Shown: positions 1 through 10,010 of the stretch, in pieces | Layout of the letters: each line of letters opens with the position of its first letter | How positions within the stretch are numbered: position 1 is the first letter of the stretch | NCBI RefSeq assembly: GCF_900291985.1 | Contig: NZ_LT985980.1 | Span: forward strand, 708,001 to 772,000 | Reading direction: 5' to 3' | From: Lysinibacillus timonensis | Lineage (GTDB): Bacteria; Bacillota; Bacilli; Bacillales_A; Planococcaceae | Length of the DNA stretch: 64,000 nucleotides | Notes under the pieces: model-generated | Databases searched by the model: none | Seen by the model: the letters and a program-made list of their open reading frames with translations, nothing else | What the model was told of the DNA's origin: nothing | Translations under genes and position numbers: made by a program

Positions 1-1676
1 TTTCTTTCTTCTGCTAAATTTAATAACTCACGAGCATGTTGTAACGTCAATTCTGTAATTTCTGTACCACTCATCATACGACTAATTTCTTCTGCACGTT
101 GTTCTTTATTAATATTAGAAACAGTCGTAAAAGTACGATTTTGTTCGACTTCTTTCCTTATTAAATAATGTTGATCCGCCATCGCGGCAACTTGAGGTAA
201 ATGGGTTATACATAATACCTGTGAATGAGTCGAAATAGCAGATATTTTTTCAGCAATTGCTTGTGCCACCCGTCCACTAACACCCGTATCGACTTCGTCA
301 AAAATAATGGATGTAATCCCATCAGCTGACGAGAAGATGGTTTTTAAGGCAAGCATGATTCTAGACAGCTCTCCACCGGAAGCTATTTTAGGTAATGATT
401 TAGGTGGCTCTCCTACATTTGTTGAAATATAGAAAGTAATTAAATCTTTACCCGTTACTTCAAACTGATTTAAGCTATCAAACTTTACGATAAATTTCGC
501 CTTCTCCATATGTAAGTCACGAAGCTGCTCCATAATTGCCTCACTAAGGCTTATTGCGCTATCTTGTCTAAGCTTCGTTAGTTTATGCGCAAGGTTCTCT
601 AATTGCTTTTCTTGTTCGATAAGCTTTATTTCCGCTACTCGGATTGCTTCATCACGGTTTAGAAGTTGATCTAATTCTTCCTTTATTCTTCCATGATACA
701 GGAGTATTTCTTCAACAGTCGTACCATATTTACGTTTCATCATTTGATATTGTGACAACCGTAATTCAACCTCATTTAACCTTTCTGGGTTAAATTCAAG
801 TTCATCTAGTACATTTTTAATTTGGTATGCTGCATCTTGTAAGGAATAAAACGATGATGATACAGCTTCTTGGGCTTCTTTAAACTGCTGATCAAGCTCA
901 ACAATATCATCTAATTCACTCATCGCATTTCCAATTAAGTCAAGTCCCTTCATTTCTCCTGAAATTGCATCATAAGCCAAATTAGCATGTTCAAAGATTT
1001 TATGGAAATTGGAAAGTCTACGTCTTTCGTCAAGTAGGTCTTCTTCTTCACCCACTTTTAATTTTGCTTCTTCAATTTCATTTATTTGGAACTGATATAA
1101 ATCTATTTTTTGGATGGATCGTTTTTCATCTATATTTAATTGAGCAATTTCTTTACTAAGTTGACGATATGCTCGGTATGCTTGAATATATTGCTCTTTT
1201 ACGGATGAAATTTTATTCGATGCAAAGTGGTCAAGTAGTTGTATATGTTGCTTTTCATCCATAAGTTCCTGATTTTCATGTTGTCCATGAATATCGACTA
1301 ATTTCCCACCTACATCACGTAATATCGATAAAGGAACCATTTTCCCATTTACACGACAAACACTCTTACCATTTTCATTGATATCGCGATTTAAAATGAC
1401 GGTATCCTCTTCTACCTCAACCCCAAGCTCTTGTAGTCTTTCATAAATTGCATGATGATTTTCTGTTATTTGAAATAATCCAGTCAGCTCAGCTTTTTTC
1501 GCACCGTGGCGAACAAAATCTTGAGAAGCTCGTCCACCCGCTAATAAATGTACCGCATCAATAATAATTGATTTACCAGCACCTGTTTCACCAGTCAATA
1601 CCGTTAAACCACCAGAAAAACTAACGGTGAGATCATCGATAATTGCAAAATTACGAATACTCAGCTCTCTTAACAA
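1..1676 (-). CDS. recN: DNA repair protein RecN (3' end cut by window)
   Basis: SMC-like ATPase that acts early in double-strand-break repair on the nucleoid. About 558 codons are visible; the family has roughly 570, so only some 15-20 C-terminal residues lie outside the window. The N-terminus reads LLRELSIRNFAI, followed by a Walker A motif TGETGAGKS near residue 30; a Walker B region with FDEVDTGVSG and the C-terminal MSGTEITELT segment are also readable. The start is TTG at 1676, placed 6 nt after a GAGGTGG ribosome-binding site; no ATG fits. It lies 20 nt downstream of ahrC, with which it is probably co-transcribed, as in other Bacillales. Confidence 0.95.
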   Translation of the reverse strand, partial: MLRELSIRNFAIIDDLTVSFSGGLTVLTGETGAGKSIIIDAVHLLAGGRASQDFVRHGAKKAELTGLFQITENHHAIYERLQELGVEVEEDTVILNRDINENGKSVCRVNGKMVPLSILRDVGGKLVDIHGQHENQELMDEKQHIQLLDHFASNKISSVKEQYIQAYRAYRQLSKEIAQLNIDEKRSIQKIDLYQFQINEIEEAKLKVGEEEDLLDERRRLSNFHKIFEHANLAYDAISGEMKGLDLIGNAMSELDDIVELDQQFKEAQEAVSSSFYSLQDAAYQIKNVLDELEFNPERLNEVELRLSQYQMMKRKYGTTVEEILLYHGRIKEELDQLLNRDEAIRVAEIKLIEQEKQLENLAHKLTKLRQDSAISLSEAIMEQLRDLHMEKAKFIVKFDSLNQFEVTGKDLITFYISTNVGEPPKSLPKIASGGELSRIMLALKTIFSSADGITSIIFDEVDTGVSGRVAQAIAEKISAISTHSQVLCITHLPQVAAMADQHYLIRKEVEQNRTFTTVSNINKEQRAEEISRMMSGTEITELTLQHARELLNLAEER

Positions 1677-1696
1677 TCCTTACCACCTCGTTCGTA

Positions 1697-2146
1697 TTAA
1701 AGCATGTCTAACAGTTGGTCCTTTACTTCTTCTGCATCATTTTCAGATTTACATATAATTAAAATTGTGTCATCACCTGAAATTGTACCTAAAATTCCAC
1801 TCCAATCCAAGCGGTCAATTAATGCTGCGATGGCATTAGCGTTTCCTGGTAATGCCTTAAGCACTAAAAAGTGTGCAGCACCATCAATACTTATAAATGC
1901 GTCACTAAGTGCTCTTTGAAGCTTTTGTAATGGATTAAAACGTTGGTCGGCAGGTAAACTGTACTTATATCGTCCATCTTGTAATGGAACTTTTACTAAA
2001 TGTAATTCTTTAATATCCCTTGATACGGTTGCTTGTGTCACATTATAGCCAGCTTCTCTTAATCGATCGACAATTTCATCTTGTGTTTCTATATTATTAT
2101 TTGTAATAATTTCTCGAATTCTCATGTGTCGTTGACCTTTGTTCAT
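1697..2146 (-). CDS. ahrC: Arginine repressor ArgR/AhrC
   Basis: Hexameric, arginine-dependent repressor of arginine biosynthesis and activator of catabolism. The protein has 149 residues, the usual length. The N-terminal winged helix-turn-helix contains the recognition motif SRDIKEL at 42-48, and the C-terminal oligomerisation and arginine-binding domain holds GDDTILI at 124-130. A longer reading with GTG at 2155 is possible, but that GTG is part of the AGAGGTGA ribosome-binding site, so ATG at 2146 is the start. It sits between tlyA and recN, the conserved Bacillales position, and is separated from tlyA by a terminator, so it needs its own promoter. A candidate ARG box lies directly upstream. 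Confidence 0.96.
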   Translation of the reverse strand: MNKGQRHMRIREIITNNNIETQDEIVDRLREAGYNVTQATVSRDIKELHLVKVPLQDGRYKYSLPADQRFNPLQKLQRALSDAFISIDGAAHFLVLKALPGNANAIAALIDRLDWSGILGTISGDDTILIICKSENDAEEVKDQLLDML

Positions 2147-2158
2147 TACGTTCACCTC

Positions 2159-2176
2159 TATGAATAATTATGTATA
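2159..2176. promoter_or_regulatory. Candidate ARG box upstream of ahrC
   Basis: An 18-bp near-palindrome (TATGAATAATTATGTATA) matches the ArgR/AhrC operator pattern TNTGAATWWWWATTCANW at the fixed positions except one (T instead of C at position 15). It overlaps the 5' untranslated region of ahrC, which suggests autoregulation. Seen by eye only; the region is AT-rich, so chance matches are not excluded. Confidence 0.45.
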
Positions 2177-2323
2177 AATATACTAACATTTCGACAGAAA
2201 ATTCACAAGAACATGTATTGACATTAGTTAATAATACAAAAATTATTCAATAGGAAACATCACTAGTCAAACAAGAGTTAAGCTAATTTTGCTTTCATAA
2301 AACTTCTACACACTAATTATTTG

Positions 2324-2358
2324 CAAAAAAAGATGTCCCAAAGAAGAACTTAGGGACA
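2324..2358 (-). terminator. Rho-independent terminator after tlyA
   Basis: Read on the minus strand, TGTCCC and GGGACA form a stem extended by AAG/CTT across a mismatch around a TTCTT loop, followed by a run of seven T. It lies 6 nt after the tlyA stop and ends the nusB-to-tlyA gene string. Confidence 0.85.
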
Positions 2359-2363
2359 AAACA

Positions 2364-3182
2364 TTATTTCAACTCAAGATGTGCCTCTTCTACTATCTTT
2401 TTAAAATCCGTAAATGACTCTATTAGTTCATTTCCTTTGGGATTGACTATATGGAATAGGAATTCAATATTCCCTTCTCCACCTGTAATCGGTGAAAATG
2501 AAGCATCTTTTACAATAAAACCAATGTCGTTAGATATTTTAGCAATATGTTCTAAAACTTCTAAATGTATTTTAGGATCTTTCACAATACCTTTTTTACC
2601 TACATTTTCTTTACCTGCCTCAAATTGCGGCTTCACCAGTGCCATGACATCGCCACCAGGAAGTAAGATGGTTTTTAGAACAGGCAATATTAAAGATAAT
2701 GAAATAAAAGAAACATCAATTGTTGCAAAATTTGGTAAACCTTCTATGAAGTCTTCAGGTTTTGAATACCTAAAATTGGTTTTCTCCATTACTGTAACAC
2801 GTTCATCTGAGCGGATTTTCCAAGCAAGTTGATTGGTACCTACATCTAGCGCATAACAATGTTTAGCACCATTTTGTAGAGCACAATCCGTAAAACCACC
2901 TGTGGAAGAACCTATATCTAACATAATCTTTCCTTCCACAGACATATCAAATTGTTGTAGTGCTTTTTCTAATTTTAAGCCACCACGACTTACATATTTC
3001 AATTGCGTGCCTTTAACTTGAAGAGGTGCATCCACATAGAGCTTTTCGCCAGCCTTGTCAATTCGTGTTTCATTTGTAAACACAAGTCCTGCCATAATTG
3101 CTCTTTTAGCCTTTTCACGAGTTTCACATAATCCTCTTTCAACTAATAATATATCGACACGTTCTTTCATTTGCTTCGTCAT
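2364..3182 (-). CDS. yqxC: TlyA/YqxC family RNA 2'-O-methyltransferase
   Basis: Member of the TlyA (hemolysin A) family: an N-terminal S4 RNA-binding domain (about 1-65) followed by an FtsJ-like Rossmann methyltransferase with the SAM-binding motif [11 protein letters not shown]. Mycobacterial relatives methylate 16S and 23S rRNA ribose; the substrate in Bacillales is not established. 272 residues, normal for the family. The start ATG overlaps the dxs stop by 4 nt (ATGA), so translation is probably coupled. A strong terminator follows immediately. Confidence 0.93.
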   Translation of the reverse strand: MTKQMKERVDILLVERGLCETREKAKRAIMAGLVFTNETRIDKAGEKLYVDAPLQVKGTQLKYVSRGGLKLEKALQQFDMSVEGKIMLDIGSSTGGFTDCALQNGAKHCYALDVGTNQLAWKIRSDERVTVMEKTNFRYSKPEDFIEGLPNFATIDVSFISLSLILPVLKTILLPGGDVMALVKPQFEAGKENVGKKGIVKDPKIHLEVLEHIAKISNDIGFIVKDASFSPITGGEGNIEFLFHIVNPKGNELIESFTDFKKIVEEAHLELK

Positions 3183-5080
3183 ACTGTTTTCGTTCCCAGT
3201 TTTTTATTACTTAAGGTCATCTGTTTAATACGTTCAACAATAGCCTCTTTTGTAACATGAATTTCATCAAGTAACAAATCCACACTTCCTTGTTCGATAA
3301 ACTGGTCAGGAATCCCAATTCGGTCAATTGTATTTTGATATGAATTGTCGCTTGCAAATTCTAATACCGCACTACCGAAACCACCTTGTAATACAGCTTC
3401 CTCAACGGTTAAGATTGGCATATTCTTTGCCATAATATCATGTAGCAGCTCTTCGTCCATCGGTTTAATGAATCGTGCGTTTACAACTTGCACTTCGATA
3501 CCATTTTGAGATAGTTCCTCTGCAGCTTCTAAGACCATTGGAATTGTTGTACCAAAAGTTAAAATCGTTGCATTTCCACCTTCACGTAACTCTTCCCAAC
3601 TACCAATTGGAATTGCTTTCATTGCATCATCTAATGGAACGCCATATCCATTTCCACGAGGATAGCGCATCGCAATAGGGCCATCATTATAATCAATCGC
3701 CGTTTTCACCATATGTTGGCCTTCATTTTCATCTTTAGGCATCATTAAGACAATATTAGGTATATGTCTTAAGAAAGAAATGTCAAATACCCCCTGATGG
3801 GTTTCACCGTCAGCACCAACTAATCCAGCACGATCAATTCCTATAAATACGTTTAAATTTTGCCGTGCAATATCGTGTAGCACTTGATCGTATGCTCGTT
3901 GTAAAAACGTTGAATAAATAGCTAAAAACGGTTTCATACCTTGAGTAGCTAAACCCGCTGCCATTGTTGTAGCATGTTGTTCAGCAATTCCAACATCAAA
4001 GAAACGATCCGGGAAATCTCTTTGAATTCCTTCCATTTTCGAACCAACTGGCATAGCAGGTGTAATTGCAACAATTCTTTGGTCTTCCTTCATTAATTTT
4101 CGAACCGATTCCGAAACTAAACTACTCCAAGCGGGACCTTTTGTTGTACCTTTTACAAAGTCACCTGTTTCCATTTTATATGGACCTGTTCCATGCCATG
4201 TACCTACTGTATCTTCCTCGGCAGGTTTATATCCTTTTCCCTTTTTCGTAATGACATGTACGAGTACCGGACCCTTTGCTTTTTTTGCATATTCTAATGT
4301 CTTTTCAAGAGAATCCAAATCATGACCATCGATAGGACCTAAATATTTAAAGCCCATTTCCTCAAAAAAGACACCTGAAACGACTAAGTATTTTAGACTA
4401 TCCTTCACTCGTTCTGCAGTACTTGCAAGTTTTCCACCAAGTACAGGAATTTTCTTCATTAAAAATTCTAAATCTTCTTTTGCTTTAGAATACTCTTTTG
4501 CAGTACGTAATCTTCCAAGGATATTGTGAAGAGCACCAACATTTGGTGCAATTGACATTTCATTATCATTTAGGATGACGATCATTCGAGTTTTTTCATG
4601 TCCAATATGATTTAACGCTTCGAGAGCCATACCACCTGTTAAAGCTCCATCTCCGATAATAGGAACAACATAACTATCTTCTTTTTTTAAGTCTCTAGCA
4701 ACTGCCATACCCATAGCCGCGGATAATGAAGTTGAACTGTGGCCAGTTTCCCACTCATCATGTGCACTTTCATTACGCTTCGGAAAACCGCTTAACCCTT
4801 TGAATTGACGTAACTTATCAAATTGATTTGCTCGACCAGTTAATATTTTATGCACATATGATTGGTGACCAACATCCCATAAAAATTTATCTTTCGGACT
4901 ATTAAACGCACGGTGTAAAGCAATTGTTAGTTCAACTACACCTAGGTTAGGCCCGATATGTCCACCTGTTATGGAACATTTCTCTATTAGAAAAGAACGA
5001 ATATCATTTGCTAGAGATTCCAGTTCTTTTTTACTTAAATTTTTAATAAAGGATGGACTAGTAATTTGGTATAAATCCAT
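3179..5080 (-). CDS. dxs: 1-deoxy-D-xylulose-5-phosphate synthase
   Basis: First enzyme of the non-mevalonate isoprenoid pathway: condenses pyruvate and glyceraldehyde 3-phosphate with thiamine diphosphate. 633 residues, the family length. Visible motifs are the TPP/Mg motif GDGALTGG, the substrate-binding histidine in GHQSYVHK, and the catalytic glutamate region [11 protein letters not shown], followed by the transketolase C-terminal domain. It sits downstream of ispA (91 nt gap) and overlaps tlyA by 4 nt, the usual Bacillales arrangement that links precursor supply to prenyl chain synthesis. Confidence 0.97.
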   Translation of the reverse strand: MDLYQITSPSFIKNLSKKELESLANDIRSFLIEKCSITGGHIGPNLGVVELTIALHRAFNSPKDKFLWDVGHQSYVHKILTGRANQFDKLRQFKGLSGFPKRNESAHDEWETGHSSTSLSAAMGMAVARDLKKEDSYVVPIIGDGALTGGMALEALNHIGHEKTRMIVILNDNEMSIAPNVGALHNILGRLRTAKEYSKAKEDLEFLMKKIPVLGGKLASTAERVKDSLKYLVVSGVFFEEMGFKYLGPIDGHDLDSLEKTLEYAKKAKGPVLVHVITKKGKGYKPAEEDTVGTWHGTGPYKMETGDFVKGTTKGPAWSSLVSESVRKLMKEDQRIVAITPAMPVGSKMEGIQRDFPDRFFDVGIAEQHATTMAAGLATQGMKPFLAIYSTFLQRAYDQVLHDIARQNLNVFIGIDRAGLVGADGETHQGVFDISFLRHIPNIVLMMPKDENEGQHMVKTAIDYNDGPIAMRYPRGNGYGVPLDDAMKAIPIGSWEELREGGNATILTFGTTIPMVLEAAEELSQNGIEVQVVNARFIKPMDEELLHDIMAKNMPILTVEEAVLQGGFGSAVLEFASDNSYQNTIDRIGIPDQFIEQGSVDLLLDEIHVTKEAIVERIKQMTLSNKKLGTKTV

Positions 5081-5171
5081 CTCTCACACACCTTTTCATC
5101 AAATTATTAACAGCAAATTGTTTTCATTATTATATCAGTGTTCAGACTCCGACAAAAGTATTACACGTATG

Positions 5172-6056
5172 TTATTTATTTCTAAGAACAACGTATTGAG
5201 CAATTTCTTTTAAAAGTGTAGTATCTCCTTTTAAAGATTCCAATGATGTAATAGCAATGTCATAATGCTCTTTCAGCTTAATCTTCGCACCTTCTAATGT
5301 TAACAGTGCTGGATAAGTACTTTTATGACTTGTAATATCCTTACCAGCAGTCTTACCCAGTTGTTCTGAAGTACCCTCAATATCTAAAATATCGTCTTGT
5401 ATTTGGAATGCAAGTCCAATGTGATGTGCAAATGTTATTAATGTATTTCGTTCTTCTTGAGTAGCTTTCGATAATACAGCACCAGCTTCTATACAGAAAC
5501 GAAGTAGTGCACCAGTTTTATTAATATGGACATTTTCAAGCTCAGATAAGCTTAATTGACGATTTTCTCCATCTATATCTAACACTTGTCCACCTACCAT
5601 ACCCTCTGCACCTGCTGCAACACTTAGTAAGTTTATTAATTCAACTTTTATATCAGGAGAAACATTTTCCATTCTCGCTAGAACACCAAAGCTTAACGTG
5701 TTTAATGCATCTCCTGCTAAAGTGGCTAATGCCTCACCAAATACGATGTGATTTGTTGGTTTGCCTCGTCTTAACTCATCATTATCCATACTCGGTAAAT
5801 CATCATGGATTAACGAATATGTATGAATCATTTCTACAGCAGCACCAACTGTATAAGCTTCTAGTTGTTTGTAGTTAAGAAGGTTACATACAGCTAAAAC
5901 AAAAATTGGTCGTATTCGTTTTCCACCCGCTTTTAATGAGTATAGCATAGATTCTTTTAATTCCTTAGGTGCTACAAGTCTTTCAACTAAGCTATATAAT
6001 TCAATGTCAATTTTCGGTATTTCAACATCCATAAACTGTTTTAATATATTCGTCAT
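5172..6056 (-). CDS. ispA: Polyprenyl (farnesyl) diphosphate synthase
   Basis: Short-chain trans-prenyltransferase that makes farnesyl diphosphate from IPP and DMAPP for quinones and undecaprenyl lipid. 294 residues, all-alpha isoprenoid synthase fold. The first aspartate-rich motif is DDLPSMDND and the second is QIQDD. The start codon overlaps the xseB stop by 4 nt, so it is co-transcribed with xseAB and dxs. Product chain length is inferred from family and neighbourhood, not from a single residue. Confidence 0.94.
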   Translation of the reverse strand: MTNILKQFMDVEIPKIDIELYSLVERLVAPKELKESMLYSLKAGGKRIRPIFVLAVCNLLNYKQLEAYTVGAAVEMIHTYSLIHDDLPSMDNDELRRGKPTNHIVFGEALATLAGDALNTLSFGVLARMENVSPDIKVELINLLSVAAGAEGMVGGQVLDIDGENRQLSLSELENVHINKTGALLRFCIEAGAVLSKATQEERNTLITFAHHIGLAFQIQDDILDIEGTSEQLGKTAGKDITSHKSTYPALLTLEGAKIKLKEHYDIAITSLESLKGDTTLLKEIAQYVVLRNK

Positions 6057-6292
6057 TCTGCTTGTCCTCGATCGTTAGTAGGCTCAAATGGTTGTTTTTC
6101 TCCATTTTCATTTACAATTGATATTAACTGTTGTTCCGCATTTTGTAACTTGTCATGACAAAAATGAGATAATTCCATACCTTTTTTATATAAATCAATC
6201 GCTTCTTCAAGAGGAACTTCGCCTTGTTCAAGTTTTTGCACAATAACTTCAAGTTCTGCCATTGCATCTGCAAATGATTGTTGTTTTGTCAT
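6053..6292 (-). CDS. xseB: Exodeoxyribonuclease VII small subunit
   Basis: Small helical subunit (79 residues) of the single-strand-specific exonuclease VII, which pairs with XseA. The sequence SFADAMAELEVIVQKLEQG is typical of the family N-terminus, followed by LEEAIDLYKKGMEL. The start ATG overlaps the xseA stop by 4 nt and follows a GGAGGTCATCATAA ribosome-binding region inside xseA. Confidence 0.95.
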   Translation of the reverse strand: MTKQQSFADAMAELEVIVQKLEQGEVPLEEAIDLYKKGMELSHFCHDKLQNAEQQLISIVNENGEKQPFEPTNDRGQAE

Positions 6293-7647
6293 TTATGATG
6301 ACCTCCTTGATTTAACTCCGCATCTATAATTTGTGCCTTCGCCTCACCATCGTGGAAGTGGATTGAAATCTCATCATTAGTTGATAGTTGTGAGACCGAT
6401 TTTATAACTTTGTGATCTTTATATGTAACAGTAAATCCTCTAGTCATAATTGTTAATGGGTTAAGCGCTTCTAAAGTACGAATTGTGGAGAGATAAGAAT
6501 CTTTACGGTTACTTAAAACACCAGAAACTGCTCTCGTTAATGCATTTGTCGTTTGATCTAATTGTTTTCTCGAATAATTTATTGCAATTTTTGGTGAGTG
6601 CGATCTAACTGCACCCTCTTTTTTTTGTAATTCGTTTCGCTTTCGCATCATATATAATTGCATTGAACGCGATAATCTCATATCTAAATTGATCACTTTT
6701 TCAGTAAAAGGTCTGTATAGCCTCTCTGGTGTCGCCAACGGATAAGCGTTTTGTATTTTCTTTAACCTACTTTTCTCATACGTTAGTTTGGATGTCATGA
6801 TTTGATGTAAATAAGATTTATGAGAAAGTATCCGTTGATATAATTCTTGTTGATGTGGCACGGCCAATTCTGCAGCAGCAGTCGGTGTTGGCGCTCTTAA
6901 ATCAGCTACATAATCTGCAATGGTTGTATCCGTTTCATGACCTACTGCACTGATAATTGGGATTCTACTCTCAAATATCGCCTGTGCAACCATTTCCTCA
7001 TTAAAGGCCCATAAATCTTCAATTGACCCTCCACCACGTCCTACAATTAACACGTCACATTGCTTTTGCTCGTTTGCCTGCCGAATGTTCTTTACAATAT
7101 TGGGTGCAGCTTGAGCGCCTTGCACTAGTGTAGGGTATATAATAACTTCCGCTAATGGATATCTTCTAGAAATTGTAGTACAAATATCTCGTATTGCTGC
7201 TCCTGTAGTTGCGGTAAGTACCCCAACAGTCTTAGGGAATTTTGGAATTGGCTGTTTAAATTTTGGATTAAATAAACCTTTTTGTTGTAATTTTTCTTTC
7301 AACTGAGTAAAGGCAACAAAAAGACTACCAACCCCGTCTGGTTCCATCGTCTGTGCATATAGTTGATAGTTTCCCGTTGCTTCATAAACTGAAATATCAC
7401 CGCGGATAAAAACTTGCATACCTTCTTCTGGCTTAAATTTCAGTTTACCGGCTTGTCCCCTAAACATGGCTGCTGTAATTCTTGCTGTGTCGTCTTTGAG
7501 TGTAAAGTATATATGACCTGATGTATGTATTTTAACATTTGACAACTCTCCTTTTACGAATACATCACGTAAATGAGGATCAGCTTCAAATTTTCTTTTG
7601 ATATATTTTGTTAATGCTTTTACTGTTAAATAAGAAGAAGTTGTCAT
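6289..7647 (-). CDS. xseA: Exodeoxyribonuclease VII large subunit
   Basis: Catalytic subunit of exonuclease VII, degrading single-stranded DNA from both ends. 452 residues: an N-terminal OB-fold (about 1-100, with SNVKIHTSGHIYFTLKD), a catalytic core containing the GRGGGSIEDLWAFN and SAVGHETD motifs, and a long C-terminal coiled coil. Located directly upstream of xseB (4-nt overlap) and 275 nt downstream of folD; the intervening gap holds a strong hairpin that may reduce read-through from folD. Confidence 0.96.
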   Translation of the reverse strand: MTTSSYLTVKALTKYIKRKFEADPHLRDVFVKGELSNVKIHTSGHIYFTLKDDTARITAAMFRGQAGKLKFKPEEGMQVFIRGDISVYEATGNYQLYAQTMEPDGVGSLFVAFTQLKEKLQQKGLFNPKFKQPIPKFPKTVGVLTATTGAAIRDICTTISRRYPLAEVIIYPTLVQGAQAAPNIVKNIRQANEQKQCDVLIVGRGGGSIEDLWAFNEEMVAQAIFESRIPIISAVGHETDTTIADYVADLRAPTPTAAAELAVPHQQELYQRILSHKSYLHQIMTSKLTYEKSRLKKIQNAYPLATPERLYRPFTEKVINLDMRLSRSMQLYMMRKRNELQKKEGAVRSHSPKIAINYSRKQLDQTTNALTRAVSGVLSNRKDSYLSTIRTLEALNPLTIMTRGFTVTYKDHKVIKSVSQLSTNDEISIHFHDGEAKAQIIDAELNQGGHHK

Positions 7648-7734
7648 ATGTTTATACGACTCCTTTTCTATAGTTATATTTTCATGTATTACATAAATTA
7701 TAGAAGCGATTTAACAAGTTTAGAATGTATCGGA

Positions 7735-7853
7735 ACTATTTCTAGCTACTAATGGAAAACTAAAATATGTTTTCTCCTCTGCTCCTCTGGTTGTGTATTT
7801 GACTTTGCCATATCGTTGCGGTTTATCTGCCACAATATCTGTAGCCTCAGTCG
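7735..7853 (-). pseudogene. Possible remnant of a coding sequence
   Basis: Between the folD-distal hairpin and xseA, one minus-strand frame reads about 40 residues to a stop with balanced, coding-like composition (contains VADKPQRYGKVKYTT and YFSFPLVARN). There is no ribosome-binding site or ATG, and the frame is closed just upstream inside the palindrome. I do not recognise the family. It may be the tail of a decayed gene brought in with the adjacent palindrome, or chance. Confidence 0.2.
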
Positions 7854-7854
7854 C

Positions 7855-7894
7855 AAAGGGGGTGTCTCAAAATCACTTTTCAGACACCCCCTTT
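7855..7894. terminator. 13-bp perfect palindrome between folD and xseA
   Basis: Arms AAAGGGGGTGTCT (7855-7867) and AGACACCCCCTTT (7882-7894) are perfectly complementary around a 14-nt loop with four further A/T pairs. The arms end in TTT but no longer T-run follows on either strand, so it may be a weak bidirectional terminator or a mobile palindromic unit rather than a classic terminator. Confidence 0.6.
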
Positions 7895-7921
7895 GTACCT
7901 TTTATATTACATGTTTTCGGA

Positions 7922-8776
7922 CTATTTGTCCTGTGTTAATGTTTTTTCTGCTGATTGAACTGTATTATAAAGCAACATTGTAATTGTCATTGGTCCGACT
8001 CCACCTGGCACAGGCGTAATGTGAGAAGCGACATTTTCAACCTCAGTAAAATGAACATCGCCAATTAATTTATTATTTTCATCTCGATTTATTCCTACGT
8101 CTATTACAACCGCACCTGGTTTCACATGCTCTTTTGTAATGAAATTTGGACGTCCTACTGCAGCTATTAAAATATCAGCTTGTTTCGTTATAGATGGTAA
8201 ATCCTTTGTTTTGGAATGGGTATAAGTAACTGTAGCATCTTTTTGTAGGAGTAACTGACCCATTGGTTTACCAACTATATGACTTCGCCCCACTACAACT
8301 GCGTGTTTTCCAGCAATTTCAATTCCCGAATACTCGAGTAATTTCATAACACCATATGGAGTACATGGCAAGAAAGTATCTTGTCCTAACATCATTTTCC
8401 CAACACTAATTGGCGAGAAGCCATCTACATCTTTGTCTGGGGAAATGGTTGCAATCACTTTATCTTCATCAATATGTTTTGGAAGTGGTAGTTGAACTAA
8501 GATGCCGTGAATATCTTTACGATCATTTAAAGCTTGTATATGACGAAGTAACTCATCTTCATTTGTGTCCTCAGGAAGTTTTACTAATTCAGAGAAAATC
8601 CCAATTGCTTCACATGATTTTTGTTTATTCCTAACATACGTTTGCGAAGCGGGATTCTCTCCTACTAAGATAACTGCTAAACCTGGAATAATTCCTTGCT
8701 CTTTTAATTTGTCAACACGTTCTGAAACAGCTTGTCTAATTTGTTGTCCAATCTCTTTCCCATTAATAATTGCCAT
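7922..8776 (-). CDS. folD: Bifunctional methylene-THF dehydrogenase/methenyl-THF cyclohydrolase
   Basis: NADP-dependent FolD interconverts 5,10-methylene-, 5,10-methenyl- and 10-formyl-tetrahydrofolate in the cytosol. 284 residues. The catalytic YVRNKQKSCEAIG segment carries the active-site lysine; GRSHIVGKPMGQLL is the Rossmann nucleotide-binding loop; PVPGGVGPMTITML is the C-terminal signature. A longer reading from 8797 is open, but the AAGGAG ribosome-binding site lies inside it 8 nt before ATG 8776, which gives the family N-terminus MAIINGKEIG. It follows nusB by 50 nt. Confidence 0.96.
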   Translation of the reverse strand: MAIINGKEIGQQIRQAVSERVDKLKEQGIIPGLAVILVGENPASQTYVRNKQKSCEAIGIFSELVKLPEDTNEDELLRHIQALNDRKDIHGILVQLPLPKHIDEDKVIATISPDKDVDGFSPISVGKMMLGQDTFLPCTPYGVMKLLEYSGIEIAGKHAVVVGRSHIVGKPMGQLLLQKDATVTYTHSKTKDLPSITKQADILIAAVGRPNFITKEHVKPGAVVIDVGINRDENNKLIGDVHFTEVENVASHITPVPGGVGPMTITMLLYNTVQSAEKTLTQDK

Positions 8777-8826
8777 GTTTATTACTCCTTCCATCATGAA
8801 CCTTCAAGGTTGAATTTTTTCTCTAT

Positions 8827-9207
8827 CTATTCAACAAATTTTGAAAGTACCCCGTTCACGAATTTACTAGATTTTTCGTCTCCATATGTTTTACAAAGTT
8901 CTATCGCTTCGTTTAACACCACGCTCTTTGGTGTATCCTTCATAAACATTAACTCAAAAACAGCTAAACGCAATACGGTTCTTTCTATTTTAGGGAGTCG
9001 TGTGAGCGACCAGTTCTCTAAATTTTTTACAAGCGCAGCGTCTATTTCTTGAAGATTTTCAGTTGTTCCATTAACTAACGATTCAAAGAAAGAATCTGAT
9101 TTTTCTCCATCCAATACATGACTAATTGCTTCTTCTTTTGTTAGTTCAATATTGTCTAACTGAAACAATACTTGCATTGCTTTACTTCGCGCTTCATGTC
9201 GTTTCAT
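8827..9207 (-). CDS. nusB: Transcription antitermination factor NusB
   Basis: All-helical RNA-binding factor that with NusE/S10 promotes antitermination at rRNA operons. 126 residues. The N-terminus MKRHEARSKAMQVLFQ is the family signature; the C-terminal half contains GDEKSSKFVNGVLSKF. An upstream extension to 9288 is open but lacks similarity, while AAGGAGA lies 7 nt before ATG 9207. In B. subtilis it directly follows yqhY; here glpK, csp and a membrane-protein gene intervene. Confidence 0.95.
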   Translation of the reverse strand: MKRHEARSKAMQVLFQLDNIELTKEEAISHVLDGEKSDSFFESLVNGTTENLQEIDAALVKNLENWSLTRLPKIERTVLRLAVFELMFMKDTPKSVVLNEAIELCKTYGDEKSSKFVNGVLSKFVE

Positions 9208-9391
9208 GCATAAATCTCCTTCATTGGTAACATTAAAACCTATAATAACATATTTTATATTCACATACACATTCAAACAAGTTTTCATAATTTGAAATCT
9301 TTAAATTGTTATATAAAGGTTTATGTATGAAAAACGGATTGACCTTTATTTGCACTTTCTTTAGCATATGATTAGGAAAGAGGTGTAAATA

Positions 9392-10000
9392 GTGGTGAGA
9401 TTAGTAGGGGTATACTTACTTTTTGCTTTGATCGGTATTGTGGTTTCTACATCCTTTGATTGGCCAACATGGGTAGTATTTATTTTTGTGTTTATAGCAT
9501 TTCTCTATATGTTTGGTGAGATGTTATATCTTTTGTATGGTACAAAAAACATGAAAAAAGTTGAGAAATTTTTAGAGGGGAAAAGAAACGAACCAATTTA
9601 TGCATTTGTCTATGCACAAGCGAACGGTACAAAAGAAGAACAATTAGCATCAATTGAAGGAATACTAAAAAAATATACTCAACAAAACGTACAATATCAT
9701 TATCGTTTTATAAGGGAAATGTTAAACAAAGATTACACAGCTGCACTAGAAGAAGCAGACCATATTGGTAAAGAGCCTATTATGAGCTATAGTAAAGCAT
9801 TGGTCTTTGCAACTCAGGGAAATAAAGAACAAGCCCTTACATATCATTTACCTAACAAATGGATGAGTGAAGCTATTCTTGCAACGATTGCTAAAGTAGA
9901 GAACAATGAAGCTGACTTTAAAACCCATAAAGAAAATGCAATACAAGCAGCAAGAGGTATTCAACGTTATGTTATTTCACATTCGTTTAAAGATATTTAA
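9392..10000 (+). CDS. Hypothetical membrane protein with helical cytosolic domain
   Basis: 202 residues, function not recognised. Two hydrophobic helices fill residues 3-53 (VYLLFALIGIVV, then VVFIFVFIAFLYMFGEMLYLL), followed by a soluble, helix-rich domain with alternating hydrophobic positions that looks like tetratricopeptide-type helical pairs, though no clear repeat consensus is seen. Start is GTG 9392 (or GTG 9395) 6 nt after AGAGGTG. It is transcribed divergently from nusB and is followed by a hairpin shared with convergent glpK. It lies in the block that interrupts yqhY-nusB. Confidence 0.75.
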   Translation: MVRLVGVYLLFALIGIVVSTSFDWPTWVVFIFVFIAFLYMFGEMLYLLYGTKNMKKVEKFLEGKRNEPIYAFVYAQANGTKEEQLASIEGILKKYTQQNVQYHYRFIREMLNKDYTAALEEADHIGKEPIMSYSKALVFATQGNKEQALTYHLPNKWMSEAILATIAKVENNEADFKTHKENAIQAARGIQRYVISHSFKDI

Positions 10001-10010
10001 AAAGCAAATG

